Source: Phaseolus vulgaris (lineage: Eukaryota > Streptophyta > Magnoliopsida > Fabales > Fabaceae). Taken from it: a DNA stretch of 64,000 bases. The stretch lies in assembly GCF_000499845.2 (NCBI RefSeq), contig NC_023758.2, positions 11,319,927 to 11,383,926 on the forward strand, in the 5' to 3' direction. Under the pieces are notes generated by a model, which worked only from the letters and a program-made list of their open reading frames with translations, was not told where the DNA came from and did no database searches. Position numbers and translations under genes: made by a program. Shown here piece by piece: positions 34,591 through 44,792 of this stretch; position 1 is the first letter of the stretch; each line of letters opens with the position of its first letter.

Positions 34591-35377
34591 AGGGAAACCT
34601 TAGAAACCTCTTTTGTTATAGCATCTTTTAGGTTTTAAATAGGACCTTTAGGGGGGTGTATTAGTAGATAGGTGTAGGTGTAGTTTTTGGGAGGTGTCAT
34701 AGTAGAAAAAGGTCACACCTCCCATGTGACTTGTTTTTGGTGGGAATTTCAAATGAGTTTATTTGAAATTTCCCACCTATTTTTCAGCACCTTAGGCTAT
34801 AAATAGAGGTGCTTCCTTTGTAAAATTCAGATTTGAATTTTATCTAAAGAAACTATACTCAAAATTGGAGTGAGCATTTGGAGAGCTTTGAGCTTCTTCT
34901 CTAGTCTTATCTTGAAGGACCATGGTTTCCTCAAGTGGCGGCTTCCACACTCATCTAGGAGCATCCATTCTTCTAGTGGCGTGATCATCCAACCATTCCT
35001 CCATCTTCATGAGCATTCTCTTCTCCTTCCTTTCTTCTTCTTCAATTTGTTCTTATTGCCTTGAGTTTTGAGTTGTTTTTGTTTCGGTTCCTTTAATTTT
35101 CCAGCACCTATTTTCTGTTTAGTTTTTAAATTCTGTTCGGTTCTTTTGTTTTGAAGTTCAATTATGTTCGGTTTGTTCTTTTCCTTCTCCTTTGTTGATT
35201 CAATTTGACAATATTTGGTTCATCCAAATGAGTTTGGGATTTGGTACTTGTTTTGGTGAGTTCTTGATCTTAGAACTATGATCCAACTTCTAAGAAAGTG
35301 CCTCTACATTTTCCAGCTCAAGGTGATTCCTCAAAGTGTCAAGAATCTTGTTCTATGTGGCTATTGGAATCACATCA
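34401..35377 (+). repeat. 3' LTR of the chromovirus-like element (977 bp)
   Basis: It is 99.8% identical to the 5' LTR by direct reading (2 differences). TATA box at 34798-34806. A weak purine tract, CGGGGAG, lies just upstream. The target duplication CCTTG follows. Confidence 0.97.
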
Positions 35378-35382
35378 CCTTG

Positions 35383-35951
35383 GGTTGTCAGCTTTTGTCG
35401 AGGCACTTCAGCACTTTTATGTTGAGTTCCTCTATGTCAAATTCCTTTCCCAAACCAGTAAGGTGATTCAAAATATGAGTGAACCTTTTCTGCACATCAA
35501 CAATGCTCTTCTCGGGTTGCATTCTAAACAATTCATATTCTTGGATGAGAGAATGTTTTCTTGATCTCTTCACATCTTCAGTACCCTCATGAGTGACTTC
35601 CAAGACCTCCCACATCTCCTTAGCTGAATTGCATTGGGATATCCTGAAGAACTCATCCATTGTTAATGAGGAGGTTATGATGTTCTTGGCCACAAGATCA
35701 TATTGAGCCTTCTTCCTTTCAATCTCATTCCATTTAGATATTGGCTTTACCACTTCTTCATCCTTGACAACCTGCATTGGCAGATAGGGTCCATGGACCA
35801 CGGCCTCCCAAATTAACGCATCAATAGATTCCATGAAAATTTTCATTCTAATTTTCCAAAAAGCATAATTCGTTCCATTAAACATAGGTGGTCTATTAAC
35901 AAAATATTCCTCAGCAAAAAGCACTTTAAACTCAGACATTATTGCAAACAA
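35383..35951 (-). pseudogene. SIRE-like gag, upstream part
   Basis: An open minus-strand frame, MFAIMSEFKVLFAEEYFVNR (an internal Met at 35939 is the likely start). It includes GTNYAFWKIRMKIFMESID and WEVLEVTHEGTEDVKRSR, as in SIRE/Maximus gag. It is intact up to the CCTTG duplication at 35378-35382, where the chromovirus interrupts it. Coding resumes at 27625. Confidence 0.9.
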
Positions 35952-35974
35952 ACTTGATTAAAATACAAGTCCTA

Positions 35975-35989
35975 GCTCTTGATACCAAT
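35975..35989 (-). other. Primer-binding site, tRNA-Met type
   Basis: On the minus strand it reads ATTGGTATCAAGAGC, immediately after the LTR end ...GAACCCAACA. Confidence 0.85.
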
Positions 35990-37555
35990 TGTTGGGTTCA
36001 ATAGTGTCAAAGTTCAAGAGGGTGGTGAATTGACCTTTTAAAAGTTTCGCACAGAATCAGATTTTACCACAGTACACAGAAAATAAATCGATTTATTTGG
36101 CAATGAACAGATTTATTTTGACACTGTTTGTGTTTTAAAAACGTTTATACCAGCGAAGTAATTCTTGAGGTTATGCAGATTAATTTGCAAGCCACACACA
36201 CATTAATTTTAAAGGGAAAACTATGAATAGCAAAAACAGTGGCCTTCAATTTTTAAGTGAGTGATAGAGGTTCAATTATTAGCTTGACAATCAATTGGGT
36301 AACCTATCACAATCAAACTATTCCAGTTGTAATTAACAGTTCATATATCTTCTTAACAAAACCAAACTGATTTTCCAGAAAATAAGAACAGTATGAACAA
36401 GCCCAGAAAAAACAGATTTATTTTTAATTGAACAGATTCAATTTTAGACAGATTAACAGATAAGCAAGAAAACGAGTGCAGGGATGAAGAGAAATGAACA
36501 CACAACAGTTATACTGGTTCACTCAATTGAGCTACATCCAGTCTCACCTAAACCAAGGTGAAATCCACTAAACAAAACATACCAAACACACTTACACAAC
36601 CACTGTTCTTGAACCCTACAAGAACCTTGGCACACTTGCTGAAAAACACTATTTCAGCACACACACTCTTTAAGAAACCCTTTCAAGAAGGGTTTACAAT
36701 CACACTTTTACAAGAAATGAAATATGAAACGAATACACCTAATAGAGGATGCAGAAATCTGCCTTAGATCGTAAAACAGATTGCTCAAACAGTAGCAGCA
36801 CATCTAACCAAGCCTTAGAGCCAACCAAGAACAAGCACACTTTTGATTTGTAAAATCTTTCAAGAACACATGCTAATTCTCTGTAAATCCTTAATTCTCT
36901 GTTGTAAAACTTGTTTTCTCAATTGTATGATTCACCTTTAAACATAGGTACAAATTTTCTTTTTATAGAAAAACAACTTATAACAAATTTTCAAAAAACA
37001 ATTAAAGCTGTTATAAAAAGAACAGATTGAAAATAAAATGAACAAATTTATTTTCAAAAGCAGTTAGAGAATCTGTTATGTGAAGGAGACTCAGTCAACC
37101 ACTCTGGTGCAAGGACAAAACGAAAAAAAAACCTTTTAAGATAAACATGACACCAAACAAAAAAGAATCTATTCATTTACAGATGAACAGATTTATTTTT
37201 CAAAACGATAACAGAAAAAACTTAACTATTGAAACACAGTCGTGTTGAGACTTAGTCAAAAATACTTGATGCACAAACCCTGATTTTCAAAGGCCTTAGT
37301 CAATGCATCAGTTTAAAAAAGAATCTATTCATTTAGAAAAGAACAAATTTATTTTTTATGCAGTAAGGGTGTTTTTGCAAAACATGTGAAAAACAAATTC
37401 AGAAAACTTGTGCTTGCTCTTATCACATGGTCAGGGGTTAAGAGGCGAGTTACCTAGCAAAAAGCCTACTCTAAACAACCTCTAACCTATACCTAAGACA
37501 TTCTTAAATCAAAAGTAAATATACATGAAATTTACACAAATGGCTTCATCAAACA
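35990..37555 (-). repeat. 5' LTR of the minus-strand SIRE-like element (about 1.57 kb)
   Basis: On the minus strand it ends ...GAACCCAACA at 35990, and the best start is TGTTTGATGAAGCC at 37555. It carries repeated GAACAGATTTATTTT-like motifs and a perfect 18-bp palindrome, AAATAAATCGATTTATTT, at 36081-36098. The right border is chosen by the TGTT start typical of the group. No matching target duplication supports it. Confidence 0.75.
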
Positions 37556-38965
37556 CATGTCTTGAAGGGGCAACACCCTTCTTCAACAACCTCTTCTAAT
37601 TCTTTTGAGTTAGAAATTTCACCACTGTTTGATTTGAAAATTAAGGTCTTATCATGACAGCTTAGGAGAACATGGTTGAAATATAACCAGTCCATTAATA
37701 GATCAATGTCCAAATGGGATAAGGGTAGACATATGAGATTTACATAAAAAGACCTATTAATTATAAAAATGCGACAATTAGTGAGGACATTGGTAAGAGT
37801 AGACACAATTAAATCATATGGTAATAAAAAGATAGGTAATTTTATATGTTTCACACAATCATGTGATATGAAAGAGTGAGTAGCACCTGAATCATATAAT
37901 ACATTAATGAGGTGACCATTTATGATGCATTTACCTTGGATTAGGTTTTCAGATTGAACAACATTGGTATCATTCATAATGAAGACTAATCCAGTTGTCG
38001 TTGGTGTTCCAACCTTATTCTTTTGTCTATTGCTACTTCCTCCATTACCTTGCTCCTTCTTTAGCTTTCTGCATTCATTCCGATAATGACCCAACTTTCC
38101 ACAATTAAAACAAGTCACAATCTTTGTGGGACAATTCCCTGTTAGATGAGGTCCTCCACAGTGGAAGCACCTGATAGGTCTGGTTATACCTGAAGTATTC
38201 ACAGGAGATGAGTGTTTTTTCCCTAAAGAATTCCAAGAAGTATGGAATGGGAATTGGTAATGTTTCTTATTGTTGAACTTATTTTTCTTGTGTCTTAGTG
38301 GTCCTCCTTGCCTCCATTGGGCTTGTCTTGCCTTAGTATCGTCTTCGTAAATCCTGCAAAAATTTATAAGAGTAGAAAATGAGGCAATCTCCAAATAACC
38401 AATTGCATGTTTAATAAAGATCTTAGTCCACTTTCGAACTTTGAATAATGGGAAGATTCATCAACTCTCTCGTGAAAGCAAGGACAATATTTTGATAACA
38501 CATAAAATTTTGCTGCATATTCTTATACAAATATGGTCCTTTGATGAAGATTAAGGAATTCAACTTCCCTCCTTCAAAGATTCTTTGGGTAATATTTCCC
38601 AAGAAATTTTTATTTAAATATCTCAGGTAATTTGTCTTCCTTCATCTTCCAATTGTTGCTTGGTAAATCTCCAACAATTTTCAACTTCTTCAGTGAGCAT
38701 AAAGGCAACAAATGTGACTCTATTTGCATCATCACATTTCATTGTAGGGAAAATTTTCTCAATTTATGCTATTCATGATTGAGCACCATCAGGATAAAAC
38801 CCCCTTAAATTTTTGTGGATTGTTCCTACGTTCTAATTCTTGATTTTCTATGGGTTGAACATTTTGTTTTCAGTTCATACTTTCCAAGAAAATTGTCATT
38901 ATTTCCAACAATTCTTGTGTAATGTTTGGTCTGTTGTCCATATTTTCCTAAAATAATGAATAATA
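37556..38965 (-). pseudogene. Ty3/gypsy gag and protease remnant
   Basis: On the minus strand, 38394-37556 has two CCHC knuckles (CFHCGGPHLTGNC and CFNCGKLGHYRNEC). The aspartic protease follows with VLYDSGATHSFIS and a normal D-S-G-A. Upstream (38.96-38.40 kb) a frameshifted gag is readable, starting near MDNRPNITQELLEI. The sequence stops at the SIRE-like LTR, and RT continues at 15704. It is the front half of the old Ty3 element. Confidence 0.88.
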
Positions 38966-39226
38966 ACCTTAGTTTTCTCAATGTTTAATGTTTTTTAAGT
39001 TTCAATCATTGCTAAAAAAATTCTCTTTAATAAGTTATGACTTATTCTTAATCTACTTGTTTTACACTTTTCTAATTTAAAAAAAAATGTAAGAACAAAC
39101 AATTTCTACTTTTAGTAAATACAACACAAACAATTTCTACTTTTAGTAAAGACAACACACAACACGTAAAAGACTGAATTGCTTGTCAATGATAGAAGGA
39201 ATTGCTCTGATGTTACTAAATCTAAC

Positions 39227-40687
39227 ACCCCAACTATTATATAAATAATTATTATAAATTGAGATTTTTTTTAATATGATTTTCTTAGAAAGAACATTAA
39301 TTATAATCTAATTTCATCGATATATGTCAATGTTTTACCTTTTTGGTAATTATTCACCATATATTCCAAAAATATTTAAGTTTTACAATAATAAGAGCTC
39401 TACATCAGGATATAGAATTATCTATATATTTTATACATTCTAGAGACATTAAAATATGTTCTCCATGAATCAAAGATCTTTCAAAATCTTCTTAAACATC
39501 TCTTACTGATCAGGTTTTGCTTCCACTAATACAACATGTACATATAAAAGTAAAACACGAAAATATGTGAGATCTTTATAAGCCTTAAATGTCAATCTTG
39601 ATAAACTTAACATACAATACAAATAATGTAGGCTTATGACTTGACCTATGACCATAATAGCAGGGGCCTATCACTTGAATCACAACCACAAGACTTAATA
39701 TTACTTTATATCACATATGGATCCATATATCATTTCTGATGATCCATTTTGAACATCAAAATTTACTTGGAAAGTGATTAGGTAGTTGAGTATTTCTCAT
39801 AAAAAATATTGATACAATCACAATTATTTTTCTTGAAAAATTTGGCTATTGACTAATAAAAAGAGATATATATTGACAACCTAACATTGGTGATGTTGAG
39901 CAGATATCAAACAATCCCAAGTTTGGCTTATGAATATCCTAGTTTGGGGCGCTATTTTGAACTGTCTAGATATTCACCTACTTGGTAACTTCCTTAAACA
40001 CCACTTGCTCCATGTCTTTCATCCTACAGTGTACCAAACTATGACTTTCTAAATACAAAGACTCATACATTAACATGATCTTAACTCAATGTAACAAATT
40101 TTATGATTTTTTCTCAATTGACATATTCTTTAACCCTTTCAAGAATCACATAACATGATGACTATTAATTTATACACACCATTGAGACTTATACAAAAAG
40201 TATAAAATAATAATAAAACATATAGATAACTTTCTATTATCCAAACTCATTAAATAAAAATAGTAACTTTTTTTTTATTATTACTTCATATATTTTTTTG
40301 AACTATCAAAAAATTACATTTCAAATAAAATAAAATAAGAATTAAAGCAAGAACTTTAAATAATTAGATATAAATCAATATATTATAATAAAATAACAAA
40401 AATATAAAATAATAAATAGGATTCGTGCATGATTGAAGAGATATAAAATAAATAAATAAACTAATGTGTAACTGGAGATAAATAAAATAGGACCAATGCA
40501 TAATTGTAGATTAGTCGCCCCATTTGGATCAACCAACCCTTCCCGAACATTACCTGAAATAAATATCATCCCTCAGTGATAAAAAAAAATAGTGAACGAT
40601 TTACTCTAATCATCATATTAAAAGGTTCATTGACTACCAGAACTTGTAACCACTAGATCATAAATTTTTAGTGATCAAGATTATTCC
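39227..40687. other. AT-rich stretch, probably includes the 5' LTR of the old Ty3 element
   Basis: It follows the primer-binding-site-like motif of the old element on its LTR side. No gene seen. The LTR end could not be located because the partner LTR left of 12841 is too diverged to align by eye. Confidence 0.45.
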
Positions 40688-40935
40688 TACAATTATTATT
40701 ATTATTACTATTATTATTAGCACTATTATTATTATTTTTATTATTATTGTTGTTGATATTAATATTATTATTATTCAAATTATTTTTAATATTAATAACA
40801 TTAACATTATTATTATTATTAATTTTATTCTATTTATTATTATTGTTAGTATTATTAATTTATTAATATTATTATTATTATTATTATTAAAGTTATTAAT
40901 ATTATTGTTATTATCGTAATTATTGTTAAAATTAA
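40688..40935. repeat. Degenerate ATT/TTA microsatellite
   Basis: Almost pure A and T in interrupted ATT trinucleotides. The long open frames across it are low-complexity artefacts. Confidence 0.93.
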
Positions 40936-40944
40936 TTTGGGGGA

Positions 40945-41325
40945 GTGATATAGTTACCAATTTTCTGTGACTGATTTGGTGACCGATTTGTGACTAATTT
41001 GGTAACCAAGTTTGTGACTAATTTGGTGATCGATTTTGTGGGTAATTTTCTGTGACCGTTTTTATGACCACTTTTGTGACTGATTTTATGTGACCGATTT
41101 TGTGATCGATTTTAGTGGCCAATTTACTATGACCAATTTTATGACGGATTTGGTGACCTATTTTGTGACTAAAATTGTAGTCACTATTTAGGTCATTAAA
41201 TCATAAAAATAACTTTGGTCACTAATTGGATCAATTAATAGTGACAACAATTTTTCGTCACTAATTTGGTCACTAATAGTGACCATATTTTTCGTTCACT
41301 ATGCAACAATTTTCTAATAGTGTTT
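40945..41325. repeat. CACTA-type subterminal repeat array (GTGACCGATTT)
   Basis: Many degenerate copies of a GTGACC(G/A)ATTT unit in direct orientation, then inverted copies (GGTCACTAAT) toward the right. It ends near ...TTTTCTAATAGTG, whose reverse complement starts CACTATTAGAAAA like a CACTA terminus. The opposite end was not found, so it is an element fragment. Confidence 0.6.
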
Positions 41326-42009
41326 TTTAGGGCCACTAGTGCAAAAAAGGTCAACGACAACAGTTCTTTAGCAATTAGACAACGATTTTGAAACTACTGT
41401 CTATGAACACGTAGTCTATTCTATTGAGGCATAGATGGCGGCTCTTGAACCGTTGTATATAAGTCACACATAAATTGTGATTATAGTAATAATCGTCGTT
41501 TTAGACTCTTCCCTAGCACTACCAAACATTGTACATGCTCGAGGTATAAACGACGGTTATAGTAATAATTGCCGTTTTAGACCCTTTCTTGGAACAACAA
41601 TGCAGTGAAAATGCTCGAATTGTAAACGACGGATATGACAATAAACGTCGGGTATACGCTTCCTACTCGAGGTATAGACGGTGGTTATGGTCATAACAAC
41701 TGTGTATTATAGGATTTTATTTTTAGTTCATTTTGTGTTATGTGTTTTCCCATCTACATTAACATGTTCATTTAAACCCAACCAACCAGATACATAAATC
41801 CAGACATTCATTCAAAGAAGCAAATTATATATATTGATAAAAATGTATTACAAACACTAATACATATTCCTGTCTATCTATCTATCTAATTCATATACTA
41901 TTGATTAACTATCCTAGAGTTATAGAAATTAAGGAAATATGTGGCCCAAGCATGTCTCACATAATTTATGGCGGCCAAAGATAGTGGTTGCTCATCTGTA
42001 AAGAACTAC

Positions 42010-42187
42010 ATTACAAAATAAGGTTCACCATGCCATGTCCATGTTGTATAAGATCGTAGAAACTCATCGCATAAAATGTGCTCCCTGATTTTGTTAACAT
42101 TCAATCTCCTTCCGTTCAAACAATTAATGCACGGACACCTAAACTTTACTCCATCATGACCACTACATTTGGCATTACATTGCGCAA
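42010..42187 (-). pseudogene. CACTA transposase-associated domain fragment
   Basis: The minus strand reads VKFRCPCINCLNGRRLN, then KIREHILCDEF and YTTWTWHGE, ending at a TAG near 42012. This is the pattern of the Transpos_assoc domain at the start of plant CACTA (TNP2-type) transposases: CPC..C, then a His and WxWHGE. The rest of the transposase is not visible. Confidence 0.85.
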
Positions 42188-43129
42188 ATTGTATAAATTA
42201 TTGTTCTTCTCAAACTGCCCACCTGGATAATTCAAATTCAATACAATTATTGTCCCTACATCCTCCTCTGCTTTTTATAAAATATTAAAAAAAACAATTG
42301 GAGGAGTGGTATAAAAATACATGTATTAAATCTCAAACGGGAAAAGGTCTTTCATAGAAGAATCAATTGTTGACGGTCGAACACCCTGAACTCAATACCA
42401 ACACATATAAAAGAATTATAAAAATACATGCAATATAAAATTAACAAATTGAATGATACATACAATTATACATAATAAAGAATATCAATTAAAAATCAAT
42501 AAACTATTTATAATCACTAGTACAAAAAGGTAATTTAACGACGGTTAAAAACGACATATAAAGACGGTTCCAAAAGCGTCGTTATTGCGGGCGTCGTTAA
42601 AAAGTGATGACTTTTAACGACGGTTCTGAAACTGTCGTTAAAAGGCAGGTTTTAACGACGGTTCATGAACCGTCATTATAAGTGGCTGTTATTTTAAAAA
42701 AATTTAATTAAAATAAATGACTTTTAAAGACGGTTCCTTCTGGAACCGTCATTATATCTACGTTTTTTTTTAAAAAAATATTTTTTGTTTTTTAATAAAT
42801 CACAAACCTGCATAAAATTTCAAACTTCAGCAAATCAAAATATTTAAAATTATAATTTAAATATGAAAAGTACATACAACAAATTATAACATTATACAAA
42901 AAGTTTTGCTAATATATGAAAAAGTATGTCATTCTAATGATTTATCTATCCTAAGGTGTTATACATGGTTACAAATATACTTTGATCATGTTGTTCTCAC
43001 ATACTCCAATGCTTCCGAATCTAACGGGTGTTGGTCGTTGAACAACTGTGACGTTTGAAATTTTTTGAATTAGTGCATGAATAATAAATCCTAAATTTTA
43101 AAGTGTTTATTGTATTGAAGTATTACCTG

Positions 43130-43804
43130 ATCCCAACCTTTCTTAATTTCAGCTTGCAAAATAGTCAACATCCACTGCATAACATAATAACCGCACTCAG
43201 AATTTCCAGATTGCCTGTTGGACTGCATGTGAAAATAAATGTATTAAATGAATGAGTGAAACACATTAAATTGAGTGAACAAATATACTTTTAATACCTT
43301 AAGGTACATCCAAGTGAGTTTTTGTGCGTTTGAAGTTCTCCTCCCACACAACATATTATATCCAGAGTAAGCACTAAAATAATAAGATTTCATGTTAGAA
43401 TATATAACATTATATAATGTATAAGTAATAATCAATGTTAAATGAAACTATCGTACCTATCTATAATGTTTTTAAAATAGGTAGGGGTTTTTTTATGCAA
43501 GGAGCAAAACCATGCAGCGGTATGATCTTGAACATATATGATCAATAGTTGTCAATGACGCCTGTATAACAAATCTGTTAATTAGTTTCTCTTATTTCAA
43601 TAATTTATTAAAACTTATTTAATAAATAAGAACTTACTCATGGATGTACGGAGCAAAATAAATTTGTTTTCCACCATTCTTTAAGGTAATGGTGATGTAT
43701 GTTTGTGTTTCCGACTTCTTGTTTCCAATTAATTGAATGATTTGAGGGTCTAAAAACCCATATATATTGTGTTTCCCCTCATCAAAGCATAATCCAAAAA
43801 GATA
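43130..43804 (-). pseudogene. Ulp1-like cysteine protease gene carried by the CACTA element
   Basis: Four minus-strand exons with GT-AG borders are readable. About 43804-43638 has YLFGLCFDEGKHNIYGFLDP and IYFAPYIHE. About 43561-43460 has the His region with QLL, then QDHTAAWFCSLHKKTPTYF. About 43385-43298 has SAYSGYNMLCGRRTSNAQ and LTWMYLK. Finally 43223-43130 has QSGNSECGYYVMQWM, whose Cys is in the place of the C48/Ulp1 nucleophile. His, Asp and Cys of the triad are all visible. The Trp after the His is a TGA (43552-43554). Ulp1 enzymes process or remove SUMO-type modifiers, and such domains are known as passengers in plant DNA transposons. Upstream parts of the protein are not seen. Confidence 0.8.
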
Positions 43805-44094
43805 CCTAAATTTCAATAAGTTAGTACTAATATATTTAATAAATCAAAAGTATAAAGATTTTAATATATAAATCGACTCGTTCAATATATAAAAACAAAA
43901 CCTAATCATTAAAAACTAAATTCAGATTGCCGAAGGTCGGACACCTTCGGACTCAGACTCAGTACGTTCAATATATAAAATCAATATCTAACTCAAAAAG
44001 AACACTTTCAAAATATAGTTAATAATATTTAATATATAATTAAATAATAAATAAAAATATACTAACCTCAAAAGTGAAACGAAGATGAAAAGAA

Positions 44095-44480
44095 ACTCGC
44101 GCGGGAACTTTGTTAACGAACGATTTAGGAAGGAGGCGGTGCTGGCGTGGGAGAGCTGGCAAAGCAGGGAAAGGGCACATAGAGGTTTCGCGGAGGTGTA
44201 GGGGCGCGGCGCGGCGGTTTCACGAAGGTGCAGGGGCGCGACACGGCGATTTCGCGTAGGTGAAGGCGAGCCGCGAGACGGTTTTTTTGCAGGTGCAGGG
44301 GGACGGTAGTTTCGCGCGGCGGCGCGGCTGGAGCGCAAGCAAAGGCGTCGCGGTTGGAGCGCGAGGCAATGCGAGCAAGGCAACGCGGCGGGAGCGCAGG
44401 GTGGCGCGGGGCGAGCTCGGTGGGTGCAACGGCACGGGCAGTGGCGTGAACAAGGATTTAGGCGATGCGGGTGAGAAGTG
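44095..44480. repeat. GC-rich island with 32-bp tandem repeat
   Basis: A sharp GC-rich block in AT-rich surroundings, inside the inner CACTA element. Positions 44185-44280 hold three 32-bp units starting GTTTCGCGGAGGTG, with a few changes each. Open frames in it on both strands are low-complexity (Arg/Ala/Pro or Gly/Arg) and not credible proteins. It lies upstream of the Ulp1-like gene and could be its promoter or 5' UTR region. Confidence 0.75.
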
Positions 44481-44792
44481 AGAGAAGAGGAAAAACTGAA
44501 TGTGAGAGAAGAGGGAATGCGCTGGAGGTGAAAAAATAAATAAAAAAACCTACTTTTAACGACGGATCAGGGGAACCGTCGCGAAAATGTCACTTTTAAT
44601 GACGGTTCTGTGTGGAACCGTCGTTAAAACCTCCCTCATCCACTTTTAAAGACGGTTCAGGAAGGAACCGTCGTTGAAAAGCCAAAAAAAATGAAAATAT
44701 TTACGGAATTGTCACCGCCTCGCTTATTACGATGGTTCTTTTCTAATCGTCTTTAAAGGGTGTCGTTAATGAAGTTTTTTGTACTAGTGAAT

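Larger units (their letters stand above)
27631..35377 (+). mobile_element. Young Ty3/gypsy chromovirus-like element (7747 bp)
   Basis: It has two 977-bp LTRs that differ at only 2 positions by direct comparison and a perfect 5-bp target duplication, CCTTG. It has a tRNA-Met-type primer-binding site and one long gag-pol frame. The final pol part lies in another frame and runs into the 3' LTR. It is inserted in the gag of the minus-strand SIRE-like element. The gag-pol type and the reading frame entering the 3' LTR recall the CRM or Reina chromovirus groups. A clade assignment needs a phylogeny. Confidence 0.96.
15705..37555 (-). mobile_element. SIRE/Maximus-like copia element, rearranged host of later insertions
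   Basis: The 5' LTR is at 35990-37555, the primer-binding site at 35975-35989 and gag at 35951-35383, continuing at 27625-27371. An envelope-like ORF lies at 17808-16796 and a truncated 3' LTR at 16718-15705. All are on the minus strand and in SIRE order. The gag is split by the chromovirus (27631-35377), and the envelope-like ORF ends abruptly at the next SIRE-like element (17809). Pol in the right orientation is missing; a pol fragment in the opposite orientation lies at 24644-27370. The outer flanks, GCCTC (15700-15704) and CATGT (37556-37560), do not match, so an edge has been altered or the right border is misplaced. Confidence 0.82.
12842..39226 (-). mobile_element. Old Ty3/gypsy element, split by a 21.9-kb insertion
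   Basis: Reading on the minus strand, a primer-binding-site-like ATTTAGTAACATCAGAGC lies at 39201-39221, then gag with zinc knuckles and protease (39.0-37.56 kb). Next comes the SIRE-like insertion (37555-15705), then protease-RT linker, RT, RNase H, integrase and C-terminal tail (15.70-12.99 kb). A long pyrimidine run on the plus strand (12842-12865) is the minus-strand polypurine tract, next to ...GGGATGTTACA at 12831-12841, the expected edge of the 3' LTR. Gag and pol are pieces of one element because domain order and strand agree and neither half has its missing part nearby. LTR outer limits are not defined. Confidence 0.8.
42515..44789 (-). mobile_element. CACTA transposon (inner), 2275 bp, with perfect TSD
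   Basis: The left end is CACTAGTACAAAAAGGTAA and the reverse complement of the right end is CACTAGTACAAAAAACTTC. It is flanked by AAT on both sides (42512-42514 and 44790-44792), the 3-bp duplication expected of CACTA. Subterminal TTTTAACGACGGTTC repeats occur in both orientations near both ends (about 42535-42765 and 44555-44770). It carries a spliced Ulp1-like protease pseudogene and a GC-rich tandem block, and no transposase. Confidence 0.93.

Noticed and set aside
40671..40960. Open frames of 61-82 codons on both strands
   Set aside because: They are translations of a degenerate ATT microsatellite (Ile/Asn-only text).
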